A DNA stretch of 64,000 nt from Treponema socranskii subsp. buccale. Its GTDB lineage: Bacteria; Spirochaetota; Spirochaetia; Treponematales; Treponemataceae. The notes under the pieces are model-generated. The model was not told the origin of the DNA, did not search any database, and saw only the letters and a list, made by a program, of their open reading frames with translations. Location of the stretch: the NCBI RefSeq assembly GCF_024181585.1, contig NZ_CP054258.1:1302001-1366000 (forward strand). The letters are read 5' to 3'. A program made the translations under genes and the position numbers. This document shows, piece by piece, positions 8,034 to 16,202 of this stretch (position 1 is its first letter; each line of letters opens with the position of its first letter).

Positions 8034-10874
8034 ATGGCACAGAAAAAGAAAACAAAAAAAAGCTCGTCTTTTTTTACATCGCTCGGTTTTATCGTTCTCA
8101 TTGTGACCGCAGTCGTTTTTTCCGCACTCGGTGCTTTCGGTTTTTTTCAAAAACTCGATTACCGCATGTACGACCTTTTACTCGGCATCCGAAGAGAACC
8201 GAAACAATCGGAAAAGATTTTATTTATCAATATCGATGACGAGTCGATTCAAGCGCTCGGCGAATGGCCGTGGAGCCGCGACGTCATCGCCGATTGTCTT
8301 TTGCGCATTCGCGAACTCGGTGCGGAAAGCGTCGTTTTCGATGTCGAATACCTTTCGCCTTCTCCGCGCGGGGTAGCGCCGAACGCCGAAGAAAATATGG
8401 ACGCTGCGATTTCGGCCGGACGAAACGACATCACCGACGTTATCAACGAACTTTCCGAATCCGTCAGACGCGGTTTCGTTTCCCGTTCCGAGCTTCCGTC
8501 CGTGACGAAAGATATGATCGCCAATTATATCGATCCGGCTCTTTCGAATATGCAGGCCGATATCGCATCGAAAATATACCGCGACAACGACGATTATTTT
8601 GCACGGACGATTCAATTTTTCGGCAACGCGTGGCTTACCGTAAATACGCGCGACGTTGCGATTACGCTTTCCGACGAAGACAAAGCTTATGCGCAAAAAC
8701 GTATTTTGCTGTCGAACGTCACCGACACGGGCGGTTTTATTCCGCGCGACAATCAATATACGTCCGACGAACAGTATAACGGACAAAAGACGGGATTTTC
8801 TCCGGCGCTCCATACGCTCATCGCTCATGCGGCGGGTGCGGGTTTTACGAACGTCGTCATCGACAGCGACGGTACGCGGAGGCGGATCGAACTGCTCTAC
8901 GATTACGGCGGAAAATATGCGGCTCAGCTTTCGTTTGCCCCGCTTTTGCACATACTCAACGCAGAGCGCATAGAGCGCACACGGAACTCGCTCATCGTGT
9001 TCAACGCGCTTTTTCCCGGAGAGACGGAGCGGACAACCGTAAAGATCCCGCTCGACAGCCGCGGACGCATGCTTATCAACTGGCTCCATAGGGAGCAGGG
9101 AAAATCGTTTAAAAACGAATCGGTCGTCTTTTTAAAAGATCTCGATTTTATCGAAGAGGCCGTCGTCACAACTCTCAGCAATATACGGAGTAACGAACTC
9201 CGCGCTCCCGACGGGAGCGCACTCGGCTATATAGGTGCGGTACAAAAATTATTAAAACAGTATAAAACGATCGACGAAGAAAAACGGATACTGCTTGCGC
9301 GGTGTGCGGGTTTCAACGAAGACGGCGAGCTTATCGACGGTATAAGCGCAGATGAATACGAAGCCTACTTTGCCGCACGAGAAGCCTTTTACGACGATAT
9401 CGGTTTGTTTATCGATGCCGGCTATATGAACTTGATCAAAGCGCGCATTGCGGAACTTGTAAAAGCGGGACTGCCTGAAGAAGAGGGCGAAAGTTTTACG
9501 GGCGTCATGAAAGAGCAATTCGGCCTCCTTTCCGACAATTATAAAACCTACCGGCAGTACTTGAACGACATGAAAGCCGTATACAACGCGTCGTACTGTA
9601 TCATCGGAAACACCGCGTCGAGTACGACCGATCTCGGAACGAATCCGTTTACGCGAAGCTATCCGAACGTCGGCACACACGCGAACGTTATGAACACGAT
9701 TTTGCAGCGCGATTTTATCACGCCGTTTCCGTGGTATTACGGCATGATCGCAGCCTTTTTATTAATGTTTTTCGTCATGTTCATCACGTACGGCGGATCC
9801 GATATGATGCAGAATGTCGTAACCGGCATAGCGGTCTTTCTCATCGTGAGCGTTTTCGTCTTTTTTATGATCGTGCCGGGGTATTATATTCCGCCCGTCG
9901 CATCCTGCCTGTTTATGCTTTTCATATATGTCGCGGGAATCATTTTGCGCTTTACGCTCAGCGATCGCGAAAAAAGATTTTTGCGCCGCGCGTTTTCGAC
10001 CTACCTTTCAAAAGACGTCGTCAACGCGATCGTCGAAGATCCCGAAAAGCTTTCGCTCGGCGGAGAAGATAAACACATAACGGCGCTCTTTTCCGATATC
10101 AAAGGATTTTCGTCGTTCAGCGAACTCGTCACGCCGACGCAGCTCGTATCGATTTTAAACGAATACCTCGGTTTGCTCAGCGATACGATTTTGCGTTACA
10201 ACGGTACGATCGACAAATACATCGGAGACGCGATCGTTTCGTTTTTCGGAGCTCCGATCGATTTGCCCGACCACGCATACCGCGCCTGTGCCGCGGCCGT
10301 GCGCATGAAGCAGGCTGAAAAACTGTACAACGAAAAACATCTCGCTCACAGAGACATCCCGCGCGCGCTCGAAACGCGGATCGGCATCAATACGGGCAAT
10401 ATGGTCGTCGGAAACATGGGTACGAGCATGAAGATGAATTATACGATCATGGGCAACGACGTCAACCTCGCGAGCCGTCTTGAAGGCGTCAATAAAATCT
10501 ACAAGTCGTGGATCCTCGTTTCGGAAACGACGTGGAATGAAGCCGATTCGGGCGAACACAAAGGCGAACTCGTCTCCCGCAGGCTCGACAAAGTACGCGT
10601 CGTCGGTATCAATAAGCCCGTGCAGCTGTACAATATACTCGGCTTTAAAAACGAAATGCCGCCCGACGAACTCGCATCCCTCGGTGAATTTCACGAAGCG
10701 CTCGACAGATACCTCGCACGGGATTTTAAAAATGCGGGAAAAATGTTTATGAATGCAAATGCATTGAATCCCGCCGACGAAGCGTCTCTCGTATTTGCAG
10801 AACGCTGCAAAGATTATCTCAAGCAGGGCATCCCCGACGATTGGGACGGAGTGATGAATATGACGACGAAGTGA
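8034..10874 (+). CDS. CHASE2-domain class III adenylate/guanylate cyclase
   Basis: Membrane sensor producing a cyclic nucleotide, most likely cAMP. One N-terminal membrane helix (about residues 15-40) leads into a large extracytoplasmic CHASE2 sensor (starting KLDYRMYDLLLGIR, then the INIDDESI and WPWSRD motifs). Three or so membrane helices lie near residues 570-650, and a cytoplasmic class III cyclase domain follows. The two metal-binding aspartates are seen in LFSDIKGFSSF and YIGDAIVSFFG, with the transition-state region VNLASRLEG. At 946 residues it fits the treponemal cyclase of this architecture. A GAAAGG site precedes the ATG, with a TATACT box 10 bases upstream. The signal sensed is unknown. 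Confidence 0.88.
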   Translation: MAQKKKTKKSSSFFTSLGFIVLIVTAVVFSALGAFGFFQKLDYRMYDLLLGIRREPKQSEKILFINIDDESIQALGEWPWSRDVIADCLLRIRELGAESVVFDVEYLSPSPRGVAPNAEENMDAAISAGRNDITDVINELSESVRRGFVSRSELPSVTKDMIANYIDPALSNMQADIASKIYRDNDDYFARTIQFFGNAWLTVNTRDVAITLSDEDKAYAQKRILLSNVTDTGGFIPRDNQYTSDEQYNGQKTGFSPALHTLIAHAAGAGFTNVVIDSDGTRRRIELLYDYGGKYAAQLSFAPLLHILNAERIERTRNSLIVFNALFPGETERTTVKIPLDSRGRMLINWLHREQGKSFKNESVVFLKDLDFIEEAVVTTLSNIRSNELRAPDGSALGYIGAVQKLLKQYKTIDEEKRILLARCAGFNEDGELIDGISADEYEAYFAAREAFYDDIGLFIDAGYMNLIKARIAELVKAGLPEEEGESFTGVMKEQFGLLSDNYKTYRQYLNDMKAVYNASYCIIGNTASSTTDLGTNPFTRSYPNVGTHANVMNTILQRDFITPFPWYYGMIAAFLLMFFVMFITYGGSDMMQNVVTGIAVFLIVSVFVFFMIVPGYYIPPVASCLFMLFIYVAGIILRFTLSDREKRFLRRAFSTYLSKDVVNAIVEDPEKLSLGGEDKHITALFSDIKGFSSFSELVTPTQLVSILNEYLGLLSDTILRYNGTIDKYIGDAIVSFFGAPIDLPDHAYRACAAAVRMKQAEKLYNEKHLAHRDIPRALETRIGINTGNMVVGNMGTSMKMNYTIMGNDVNLASRLEGVNKIYKSWILVSETTWNEADSGEHKGELVSRRLDKVRVVGINKPVQLYNILGFKNEMPPDELASLGEFHEALDRYLARDFKNAGKMFMNANALNPADEASLVFAERCKDYLKQGIPDDWDGVMNMTTK

Positions 10875-10925
10875 CGGAAAAATTGCGCACGTGCGGCCGA
10901 TTGCATAAAAGCGGTAAACGCTTAC

Positions 10926-10971
10926 CCTGCAACGGACGCATGTGTTTTTACGCTTCGATGATAATCGTTTC
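10926..10971. repeat. 46-bp direct repeat, copy 1
   Basis: Perfectly identical to 11502-11547. This copy encodes the last residues (ETIIIEA) of the truncated HEPN-like gene, while the other encodes the same last residues of an unrelated membrane protein. The pair brackets the nucleotidyltransferase module. Confidence 0.9.
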
Positions 10972-11166
10972 AATGTTGCTTTTTACGGTATTCCAATTTC
11001 TTTTATATTCATCAAAATAGGAATGAAGTATTGCGCCGGCGGCATTCAGTTCAATAAAATCGGGCTCTTGTAAAATACATTTTTGTAGCAGAACGGACGA
11101 TTTTTCTATCAATTCATCGATCTGCGAAATTTCAAATGCAATTTTTAATTTTACCGCATTAGCCAA
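10948..11166 (-). CDS. Truncated HEPN/HepT-like partner protein
   Basis: 72 residues overlapping the nucleotidyltransferase gene by 8 bp, the usual arrangement of MNT-HEPN pairs. The helical stretch IDELIEKSSVLLQK and then FIELNAAGAILHSYFDEY resembles the first half of HepT-like proteins, which are normally around 140 residues. The second half, which carries the RNase R-x-H motif in active HEPN toxins, is missing. Instead the frame ends in ETIIIEA encoded by a 46-bp repeat shared with the next gene. I judge it a truncated, probably inactive relic; family assignment is by eye. Confidence 0.6.
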   Translation of the reverse strand: MANAVKLKIAFEISQIDELIEKSSVLLQKCILQEPDFIELNAAGAILHSYFDEYKRNWNTVKSNIETIIIEA

Positions 11167-11431
11167 TCCGTTTCAGCTCTCCTAAATTTTGCAACAGTTC
11201 GAAAAAGGAACGCTGGCAGTCAAAGTCGACTAAATCGACTTTCATATCGAGCGTATTTTCCAATTCCGAATGAACGCGAAAAAATTGTGCAGGCGGCAAT
11301 CCCGTAACGCCTATATCGATGTCGGAGTGCTGATCTGCCGTACCGAGAGCTTGTGAGCCGAAAAGATATAAATTTTCACAGCCCGCTTTTTTGAGAATAT
11401 CCGTTGCAACAGAGAGCTTTTTCGAGTTCAT
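11159..11431 (-). CDS. MNT-type minimal nucleotidyltransferase
   Basis: A 90-residue protein with the polymerase-beta-type signature FGSQALGTADQHSDIDIG (GS followed by DxD metal ligands) near residues 25-42 and a third acidic strand MKVDLVDFD. Such proteins pair with HEPN partners as toxin-antitoxin modules, in which MntA AMPylates the HepT RNase. Its partner overlaps downstream but is truncated. The -10-like TATTAT lies exactly 6 bases before the ATG without Shine-Dalgarno, so a leaderless mRNA is likely. Confidence 0.75.
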   Translation of the reverse strand: MNSKKLSVATDILKKAGCENLYLFGSQALGTADQHSDIDIGVTGLPPAQFFRVHSELENTLDMKVDLVDFDCQRSFFELLQNLGELKRIG

Positions 11432-11501
11432 GTCTATATAATAACAAAAAGCGTCAAAAAAATACAGTATGTCGTTATCGAAAACCGCTGCTGCGCGTTC
11501 A

Positions 11502-11547
11502 CCTGCAACGGACGCATGTGTTTTTACGCTTCGATGATAATCGTTTC
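11502..11547. repeat. 46-bp direct repeat, copy 2
   Basis: Identical to 10926-10971. It covers the last 8 codons including stop of the membrane protein gene at 11524 and 22 bp beyond. This copy is probably the ancestral one, because the gene it ends looks complete. Confidence 0.9.
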
Positions 11548-11871
11548 GCTGAGCGAATTTTCTATTCGCTTATTCCGGAAATAGAGGCATATATCCGTCG
11601 TCACCATGACGATGTTCGGGATATAAAACCAAAACGCGAGGTTGTATTTGTGTTCGAGAAACTTTGCGCTTATGCCGCAGATATAACCGAATGTGATAAA
11701 GCACATAAACAAAAGGCTTTTACCCTTTGTCGACTTCGATTTCAGCGAGCGTGCGATCGACATCGGCCACGAAAGACCGAAGCATAAAATCATAATCGAT
11801 TCGAGAATACTCGCGGGGTAAAATACGCCGTCTTTTAAGATTCCGAGAAATTCAAGTACGTGATGTTCCAT
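11524..11871 (-). CDS. Small PQ-loop-like membrane protein
   Basis: 115 residues with three hydrophobic helices (about residues 22-36, 52-68 and 78-98). The pattern GLSWPMSIARSLKSKSTKGKS, with Pro followed by a Ser/Lys-rich loop, resembles the PQ-loop repeat of SemiSWEET-like proteins, which suggests a small-solute carrier or receptor. A GGGAGGA site lies upstream of the ATG. The 3' end coincides with the 46-bp direct repeat. The assignment is tentative. Confidence 0.55.
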   Translation of the reverse strand: MEHHVLEFLGILKDGVFYPASILESIMILCFGLSWPMSIARSLKSKSTKGKSLLFMCFITFGYICGISAKFLEHKYNLAFWFYIPNIVMVTTDICLYFRNKRIENSLSETIIIEA

Positions 11872-11907
11872 AATTTAATCATTCCTCCCTGTACAAATAT
11901 ATCGTTT

Positions 11908-13518
11908 TTAGAGTTCACCGTCTCTATGCGTATAATGCGGCAAAAGGCGGGGTGAGCGCGTTTGCGTTTTTATGCCGGCCGCCGCCCGCTCTTTTTCGAA
12001 ATCCTTTACGTGTTCGAGCGAAAGCTTTTCAGGCATCGCATTTTTTTGCGCTTGCCGTGCGCCCGCCGTTCCCGCGATGCGTCCGAAGACGACGACGTCC
12101 AAAAGCGAGTTTCCCATAAGACGGTTCGTCCCGTGAATGCCGCCGGATGCTTCACCTGCGACGAAGAGGTTTCCGATATTCGTTTTGCATTCCCTGTCGA
12201 TTTCGACGCCGCCGTTTTGATAGTGCAGGGTGGGGTAGACGAGGATCGGATCGCGCCTGATATCGATGTCGTATTTTTCGAACATGCGCAGCATCGCGGG
12301 TATGCGCTTTTCGATCGTGCCTTCGCCGTTTTTCAACTCGATCATCGGCGTGTCGAGCCATACGCCTTCTCCCATACCCGTCGGAATACCCTTGCCTTTT
12401 TTTACTTCGCGGATGATACCTGCAGCTTCCACGTCGCGCGTTTCAAGCGGATGGATAAAAGCGTCCCCGTCGATATTGCACACTTTTGCGCCGAGTGAGC
12501 GTACTTTTTCCGTAACGAGCGCGCCGAACACTTGCTGCGGATAGGCGACGCCGGTCGGATGGTATTGGAGCGAATATTGATAGAGGAGTTTTGCGCCCGC
12601 GCGATACGCGAGCACGAGTCCGTCAGCCGTCGCGCCGTAGTGGTTCGACGTCGGAAAGCCCTGATAGTGCATGCGTCCGGCTCCCCCCGTCGCGATGATG
12701 ACAGCTTTCGCCTTTGCGACGAGCAGCTCTTTCGTCTCCATGTTCATGAGCACGGCACCGGCACAGTTTCCTTTTTCATCTTTTAATAATTCCACCGCGC
12801 TCGTAAAATCGACGACGGTGATCCGCTCGGCGCGATTTAAAACTTCATCGCGGAGCGTGCGCATGATTTCGGCGCCAGAATAATCTTTACACGCGTGCAT
12901 GCGCTTTCTGCTCGTGCCGCCTCCGTGCGTCGTAATCATCGTGCCGTCTTTTTCTTTGTCGAATTCGACGCCGAGCGTGTTGAGCCACTGAATCGTTTCG
13001 GGCGCACGGGTGACGAGTTCGTACACGAGTTCTTTTTTTGCGTCGAAGTGACCGCCGCCGAAAGCGTCGAGAAAATGCCGTTCCGGCGAATCGTTCGCTT
13101 TGTCGGCCGCTTGAATGCCGCCTTCGGCCATCATCGTGTTCGCATCTCCGACGCGGAGTTTTGTGACGAGAAGCACTTTTGCGCCCGCGTTGTCCGCTTC
13201 AATCGCCGCCGCCGTTCCCGCACCACCTCCTCCGATAATGAGTACGTCGGTTTCGTAATCGGCTTTCGTCAAATCGATTTTTTCAGGTTCTATGCGCGGC
13301 ATGCCTTGTAAAATTTCCGCAAGCTCAAGCGGCGCTTTTTCACCCTTATTCGGCCCGATTTCAAGTTCGGTAAACTGCTCCGTTATATGATCGGGATGAT
13401 ATTCCCGCAGTACCGCCTCTTTTTCTTCCGCGCTCATGCGGCGCGGTTCAAATGCGGCGTTTTCCCTTCTCTTTGCGGCGACCTTTTCCGCCGACTCTTT
13501 CATAATGCCCGTATACAT
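11908..13518 (-). CDS. Fumarate-reductase/succinate-dehydrogenase-type flavoprotein
   Basis: Predicted FAD enzyme reducing fumarate to succinate (or the reverse). After an ~80-residue N-terminal extension comes the Rossmann FAD-binding motif VLIIGGGGAGTAAAIEA, then the family blocks GGTSRKRMHACKDYSG, QYHPTGVAYP, a capping-domain TEKVRSLG and the C-terminal ASGGIHGTNRLMGNSLLD. The Arg/His positions expected around the substrate appear present. No signal peptide or heme site is visible, so it should be cytoplasmic. It is the last gene of a long minus-strand operon, 19 bp behind a 2Fe-2S/4Fe-4S protein. It resembles TfrA of methanogen thiol:fumarate reductase in context, but an aspartate-oxidase-like role cannot be excluded. 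Confidence 0.82.
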   Translation of the reverse strand: MYTGIMKESAEKVAAKRRENAAFEPRRMSAEEKEAVLREYHPDHITEQFTELEIGPNKGEKAPLELAEILQGMPRIEPEKIDLTKADYETDVLIIGGGGAGTAAAIEADNAGAKVLLVTKLRVGDANTMMAEGGIQAADKANDSPERHFLDAFGGGHFDAKKELVYELVTRAPETIQWLNTLGVEFDKEKDGTMITTHGGGTSRKRMHACKDYSGAEIMRTLRDEVLNRAERITVVDFTSAVELLKDEKGNCAGAVLMNMETKELLVAKAKAVIIATGGAGRMHYQGFPTSNHYGATADGLVLAYRAGAKLLYQYSLQYHPTGVAYPQQVFGALVTEKVRSLGAKVCNIDGDAFIHPLETRDVEAAGIIREVKKGKGIPTGMGEGVWLDTPMIELKNGEGTIEKRIPAMLRMFEKYDIDIRRDPILVYPTLHYQNGGVEIDRECKTNIGNLFVAGEASGGIHGTNRLMGNSLLDVVVFGRIAGTAGARQAQKNAMPEKLSLEHVKDFEKERAAAGIKTQTRSPRLLPHYTHRDGEL

Positions 13519-13537
13519 GTGTTCACGCTCCTTTTCG

Positions 13538-14215
13538 TCACGCTTCGATGTCGCGGCTGTTGTACAGCTCTTTGATTTGATCGATCGGCTTTGCCATGAG
13601 ATTTTGAATCAGGCTTTCGAATTTTCCGTCTTTGATTTCTTCAACGCGTTCGGTCAAATGCTTTGCTTCCGGCTGGATGTATTTGCCGTTCAAGCGGCGC
13701 GCGAGTTCGGCTACTTGCGGATGGCTGATTTCTGCCGGACAGCGCGACGAGCAGATGCCGCACATAACGCAGTCGAAAGATTCGTCCGCGCAGTTTTGAA
13801 ATTCGCCGCGCTGCGCATAGGCGATGTACTGCATGACGTGCAAATTCTGCGGACACGCGCGAGTACACGCATTGCAGCCGACGCATGCGTAGATTTCGGG
13901 ATAGAGCTCCATCATGATCCGCTGTTCGGCCGAGACAGCATCGATGTCGTACACTTGCTTTACGAGCGGAAAAAACGGCAGCGTCGCGATGTACATATTG
14001 TCGACGACTTTTGTCTGGCACGCCAAGCACGTGTACAGGCGGTTTTGTCCTTTGATGCGGTACACCGTCGCGCATGCGCCGCAAAAACCGTTTCTGCACC
14101 CGCAGCCGCGCACGAGTTCGTACCCCGCGTATTCCATCGCATTCATGATCGTCAGATGTTCGGGCACTTCATATCGTTTTCCGAACAGGTAAATGTTTAT
14201 CAATTTTTCCGACAT
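13538..14215 (-). CDS. 2Fe-2S plus two 4Fe-4S electron-transfer subunit (FrdB/TfrB-like)
   Basis: 225 residues. The N-terminal plant-type 2Fe-2S domain shows the cysteine cluster GCGCRNGFCGAC followed by TCLAC. Two 4Fe-4S motifs follow (CVGCNACTRACPQ and CVMCGICSSRCPAE). The layout matches the N-terminal two thirds of FrdB/SdhB or TfrB, but there is no membrane-anchor contact region and no CCG domain. It should pass electrons to the adjacent flavoprotein. In methanogen TfrB the missing CCG module is fused; here HdrB, encoded in the same cluster, could supply it. A 102-bp gap with a palindromic repeat separates it from flxA. Confidence 0.82.
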   Translation of the reverse strand: MSEKLINIYLFGKRYEVPEHLTIMNAMEYAGYELVRGCGCRNGFCGACATVYRIKGQNRLYTCLACQTKVVDNMYIATLPFFPLVKQVYDIDAVSAEQRIMMELYPEIYACVGCNACTRACPQNLHVMQYIAYAQRGEFQNCADESFDCVMCGICSSRCPAEISHPQVAELARRLNGKYIQPEAKHLTERVEEIKDGKFESLIQNLMAKPIDQIKELYNSRDIEA

Positions 14216-14245
14216 AGCACAATCCTCTTTAAATTATTAGGTCAA

Positions 14246-14310
14246 ATTTCGAGTTTAATAAAACTCGAAAAGTACAGCTTTGTTAGCTGATACTTTCCAA
14301 ACTCGACATA
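14246..14310. repeat. Palindromic repeat, copy 2 (related to 599-823)
   Basis: Contains the same 25-bp palindrome as 599-623 (here 14246-14270), a second hairpin AGTACAGC..GCTGATACT, and the terminal AAACTCGACAT shared with 813-823. It occupies the only sizeable gap between the flx genes and the two fumarate-reductase-like genes, so it might act as an mRNA stability or attenuation element. Confidence 0.7.
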
Positions 14311-14317
14311 TCGTCCG

Positions 14318-15145
14318 TCAATATTCGGGCGGCAGAGCGCCGAGTTCGTCGAACGAAAACACAGGCCCGTCTTTACATACGTACTTGTTGCCGATATTGC
14401 ACCTGCCGCATTTTCCGATGCCGCATTTCATACGCATCTCCATCGTCGTAAATATCTGCGTATCTTTAAAGCCGAGCTCTTTGAGTCCGGCGAGCGTCAA
14501 GTGAATGAGAATGGGCGGACCGCACATGATCGCCGTCATACTCGTATCGGGGTTGAGCTCTTTGACATAGGGCGGCACAAAACCGACGTGACCGTCCCAA
14601 TCGTCTTGAGCTTTATCGATCGTCAAATATACGGTAAAGTCCGGAGCTTTCATCCACTCTTCGGTGATCTCTTTGTACGCGACGAGATCCTGTTTCGAGC
14701 GCGAACCGTAAACGATCGTCACTTTGCCGTAATCGCTTCGGTGAGAACGGACGTAGTTGATAACGCTTCGAAGCGGAGCCAAGCCTATACCGCCTGCGAC
14801 AAAGAGCAAGTCTTTGCCTTTAAAAACGGTGTCGACGGGAAAGCCGTTTCCGAGCGGGCCTCTCACGCCTATCTCCTGTCCTTCTTCGGCCGCATGCAGC
14901 CACGACGTGACGCATCCGCATTTTTTTATACTGAACTCCTGATATGCTTCGACCGTCGGAGAAGACGTTATCGAAATCATGGAATCCCCGACGCCCGGAA
15001 CGGAGAGTATCGCGCACTGACCGGGCTTGTGGTAAAATAATTTTTTTCCGTCGCGTCCGACCACGCGGAAAGTCTTTACGTCTCCCGTCTCATCGCGTAT
15101 GTCGGTGATTACGCCGATGTACGGAATCAACATGTCATTTTCCAT
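14318..15145 (-). CDS. flxA: FlxA-like FAD/NAD(P)H-binding oxidoreductase subunit
   Basis: 275 residues of the ferredoxin-NADP reductase superfamily. An FAD-binding barrel (ITSSPTV region) is followed by the pyridine-nucleotide fold (FVAGGIGLAPLRSVINY, VYGSRS). The C-terminus has a 2Fe-2S motif, CGIGKCGRC..C, as in sulfhydrogenase gamma and FlxA. It is predicted to be the NAD(H) entry point of a cytoplasmic FlxABCD-HdrABC complex. The start at 15145 has GGAGG 6 bases upstream and overlaps the end of flxB, indicating translational coupling. Confidence 0.85.
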   Translation of the reverse strand: MENDMLIPYIGVITDIRDETGDVKTFRVVGRDGKKLFYHKPGQCAILSVPGVGDSMISITSSPTVEAYQEFSIKKCGCVTSWLHAAEEGQEIGVRGPLGNGFPVDTVFKGKDLLFVAGGIGLAPLRSVINYVRSHRSDYGKVTIVYGSRSKQDLVAYKEITEEWMKAPDFTVYLTIDKAQDDWDGHVGFVPPYVKELNPDTSMTAIMCGPPILIHLTLAGLKELGFKDTQIFTTMEMRMKCGIGKCGRCNIGNKYVCKDGPVFSFDELGALPPEY

Positions 15146-16202
15146 CGTGTACCTCCGGCTTTTCGATTCGGGCGTCGTCGTTTATCGTTTTCATAACTTT
15201 TACGATATTCATGCGGATAGGGCAGCTTTCAAGACAGCGCCCGCAGCCGACGCAGCTGTAAACGCCGCCGTGATCCATCGGATAATACACGAGCTTGTGC
15301 ATAAAGCGCTGACGGAAGCGCTCCTTTTGCGTGTGCCGCGGATTTTCCGCCGCCATCTTCGTAAAGTCCGAAAACATACAGCTGTCCCAGCAGCGGAACT
15401 GCCGTATGCCGCATCCGGTATCGAAACTCCTGATGTCAAAACACATACACGTCGGACACACGTATGTACAAGTGCCGCAGCCCAAGCACGCTTCCGAAAG
15501 GTTTTCCCACACCGGCAGATTGAAAATCGAAAGCATATTTTCGCCGCGAAATTTCGAAAGGTCGATATCGACGAAAGGCAGTTTGTCGATTTTTTCCCGC
15601 GTCGCCTTTTGCTGTTTTTCGACGATATCCGCGCCGCTCTCGCTCGTCATGCTTTTGATGATTTCGATAAACGCGTCTCCCTTTTCGGTGTTTGCGCGAA
15701 AAAAGACGTTTCCGTCTGCGATCCACGCGCTCGCATCTCCTTGCGGCTCGGCCGCATCGATGCCGTAGAGTTTACAAAAACAGGTTTCTTTCGGTTCCGA
15801 GCAGGCGAGCGTGACGACGGTGCCGTGTTCACGCCGCGTTTTGTAGTAGGTGTCGACCGGCTCCATATTGATATACACGTCGTCGACGATCGCAAAACTT
15901 GCAGCGTCGCACGCGCGTACGCCGAAAACGACAAAGTCTTCCGATTCGGTACGCGGATCTTCAACTTCGATTTTTTTGCCCGAAAGCTTGTAGTGCACGA
16001 GGGTTTCGATTTTCGGAAAGAAAAAATCTTTTGCCGATCTCACCGTTTTAAGCTCGGACGAAAGGACGGCGCCTTTTTTCCAGCGTTTAAAATCGGCTTT
16101 ACCCGATGCGTCGTCTACGGGAATATACAGCGCTTCCTTTTGTGCGATGAGGGTAAAGAGTTCGTCGAGTTTTTCAAACGGCAGCGATACGAAAGTTCTC
16201 AT
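15135..16202 (-). CDS. flxB: FlxB-like 4Fe-4S dicluster subunit
   Basis: 355 residues, related to the beta subunit of sulfhydrogenase and to AsrA. The N-terminal ~200 residues form the family's cofactor-free domain with VFGVRACDAASFAI. Two 4Fe-4S motifs follow: CLGCGTCTYVCPTC near residue 240 and CVGCGRCLESCPI near residue 325. Extra conserved cysteines lie in CWDSCMF. It probably transfers electrons between FlxA and the other iron-sulfur subunits. GGGAGG precedes the ATG; the gene overlaps flxC by 4 bp and flxA by 11 bp. Confidence 0.83.
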   Translation of the reverse strand: MRTFVSLPFEKLDELFTLIAQKEALYIPVDDASGKADFKRWKKGAVLSSELKTVRSAKDFFFPKIETLVHYKLSGKKIEVEDPRTESEDFVVFGVRACDAASFAIVDDVYINMEPVDTYYKTRREHGTVVTLACSEPKETCFCKLYGIDAAEPQGDASAWIADGNVFFRANTEKGDAFIEIIKSMTSESGADIVEKQQKATREKIDKLPFVDIDLSKFRGENMLSIFNLPVWENLSEACLGCGTCTYVCPTCMCFDIRSFDTGCGIRQFRCWDSCMFSDFTKMAAENPRHTQKERFRQRFMHKLVYYPMDHGGVYSCVGCGRCLESCPIRMNIVKVMKTINDDARIEKPEVHDGK

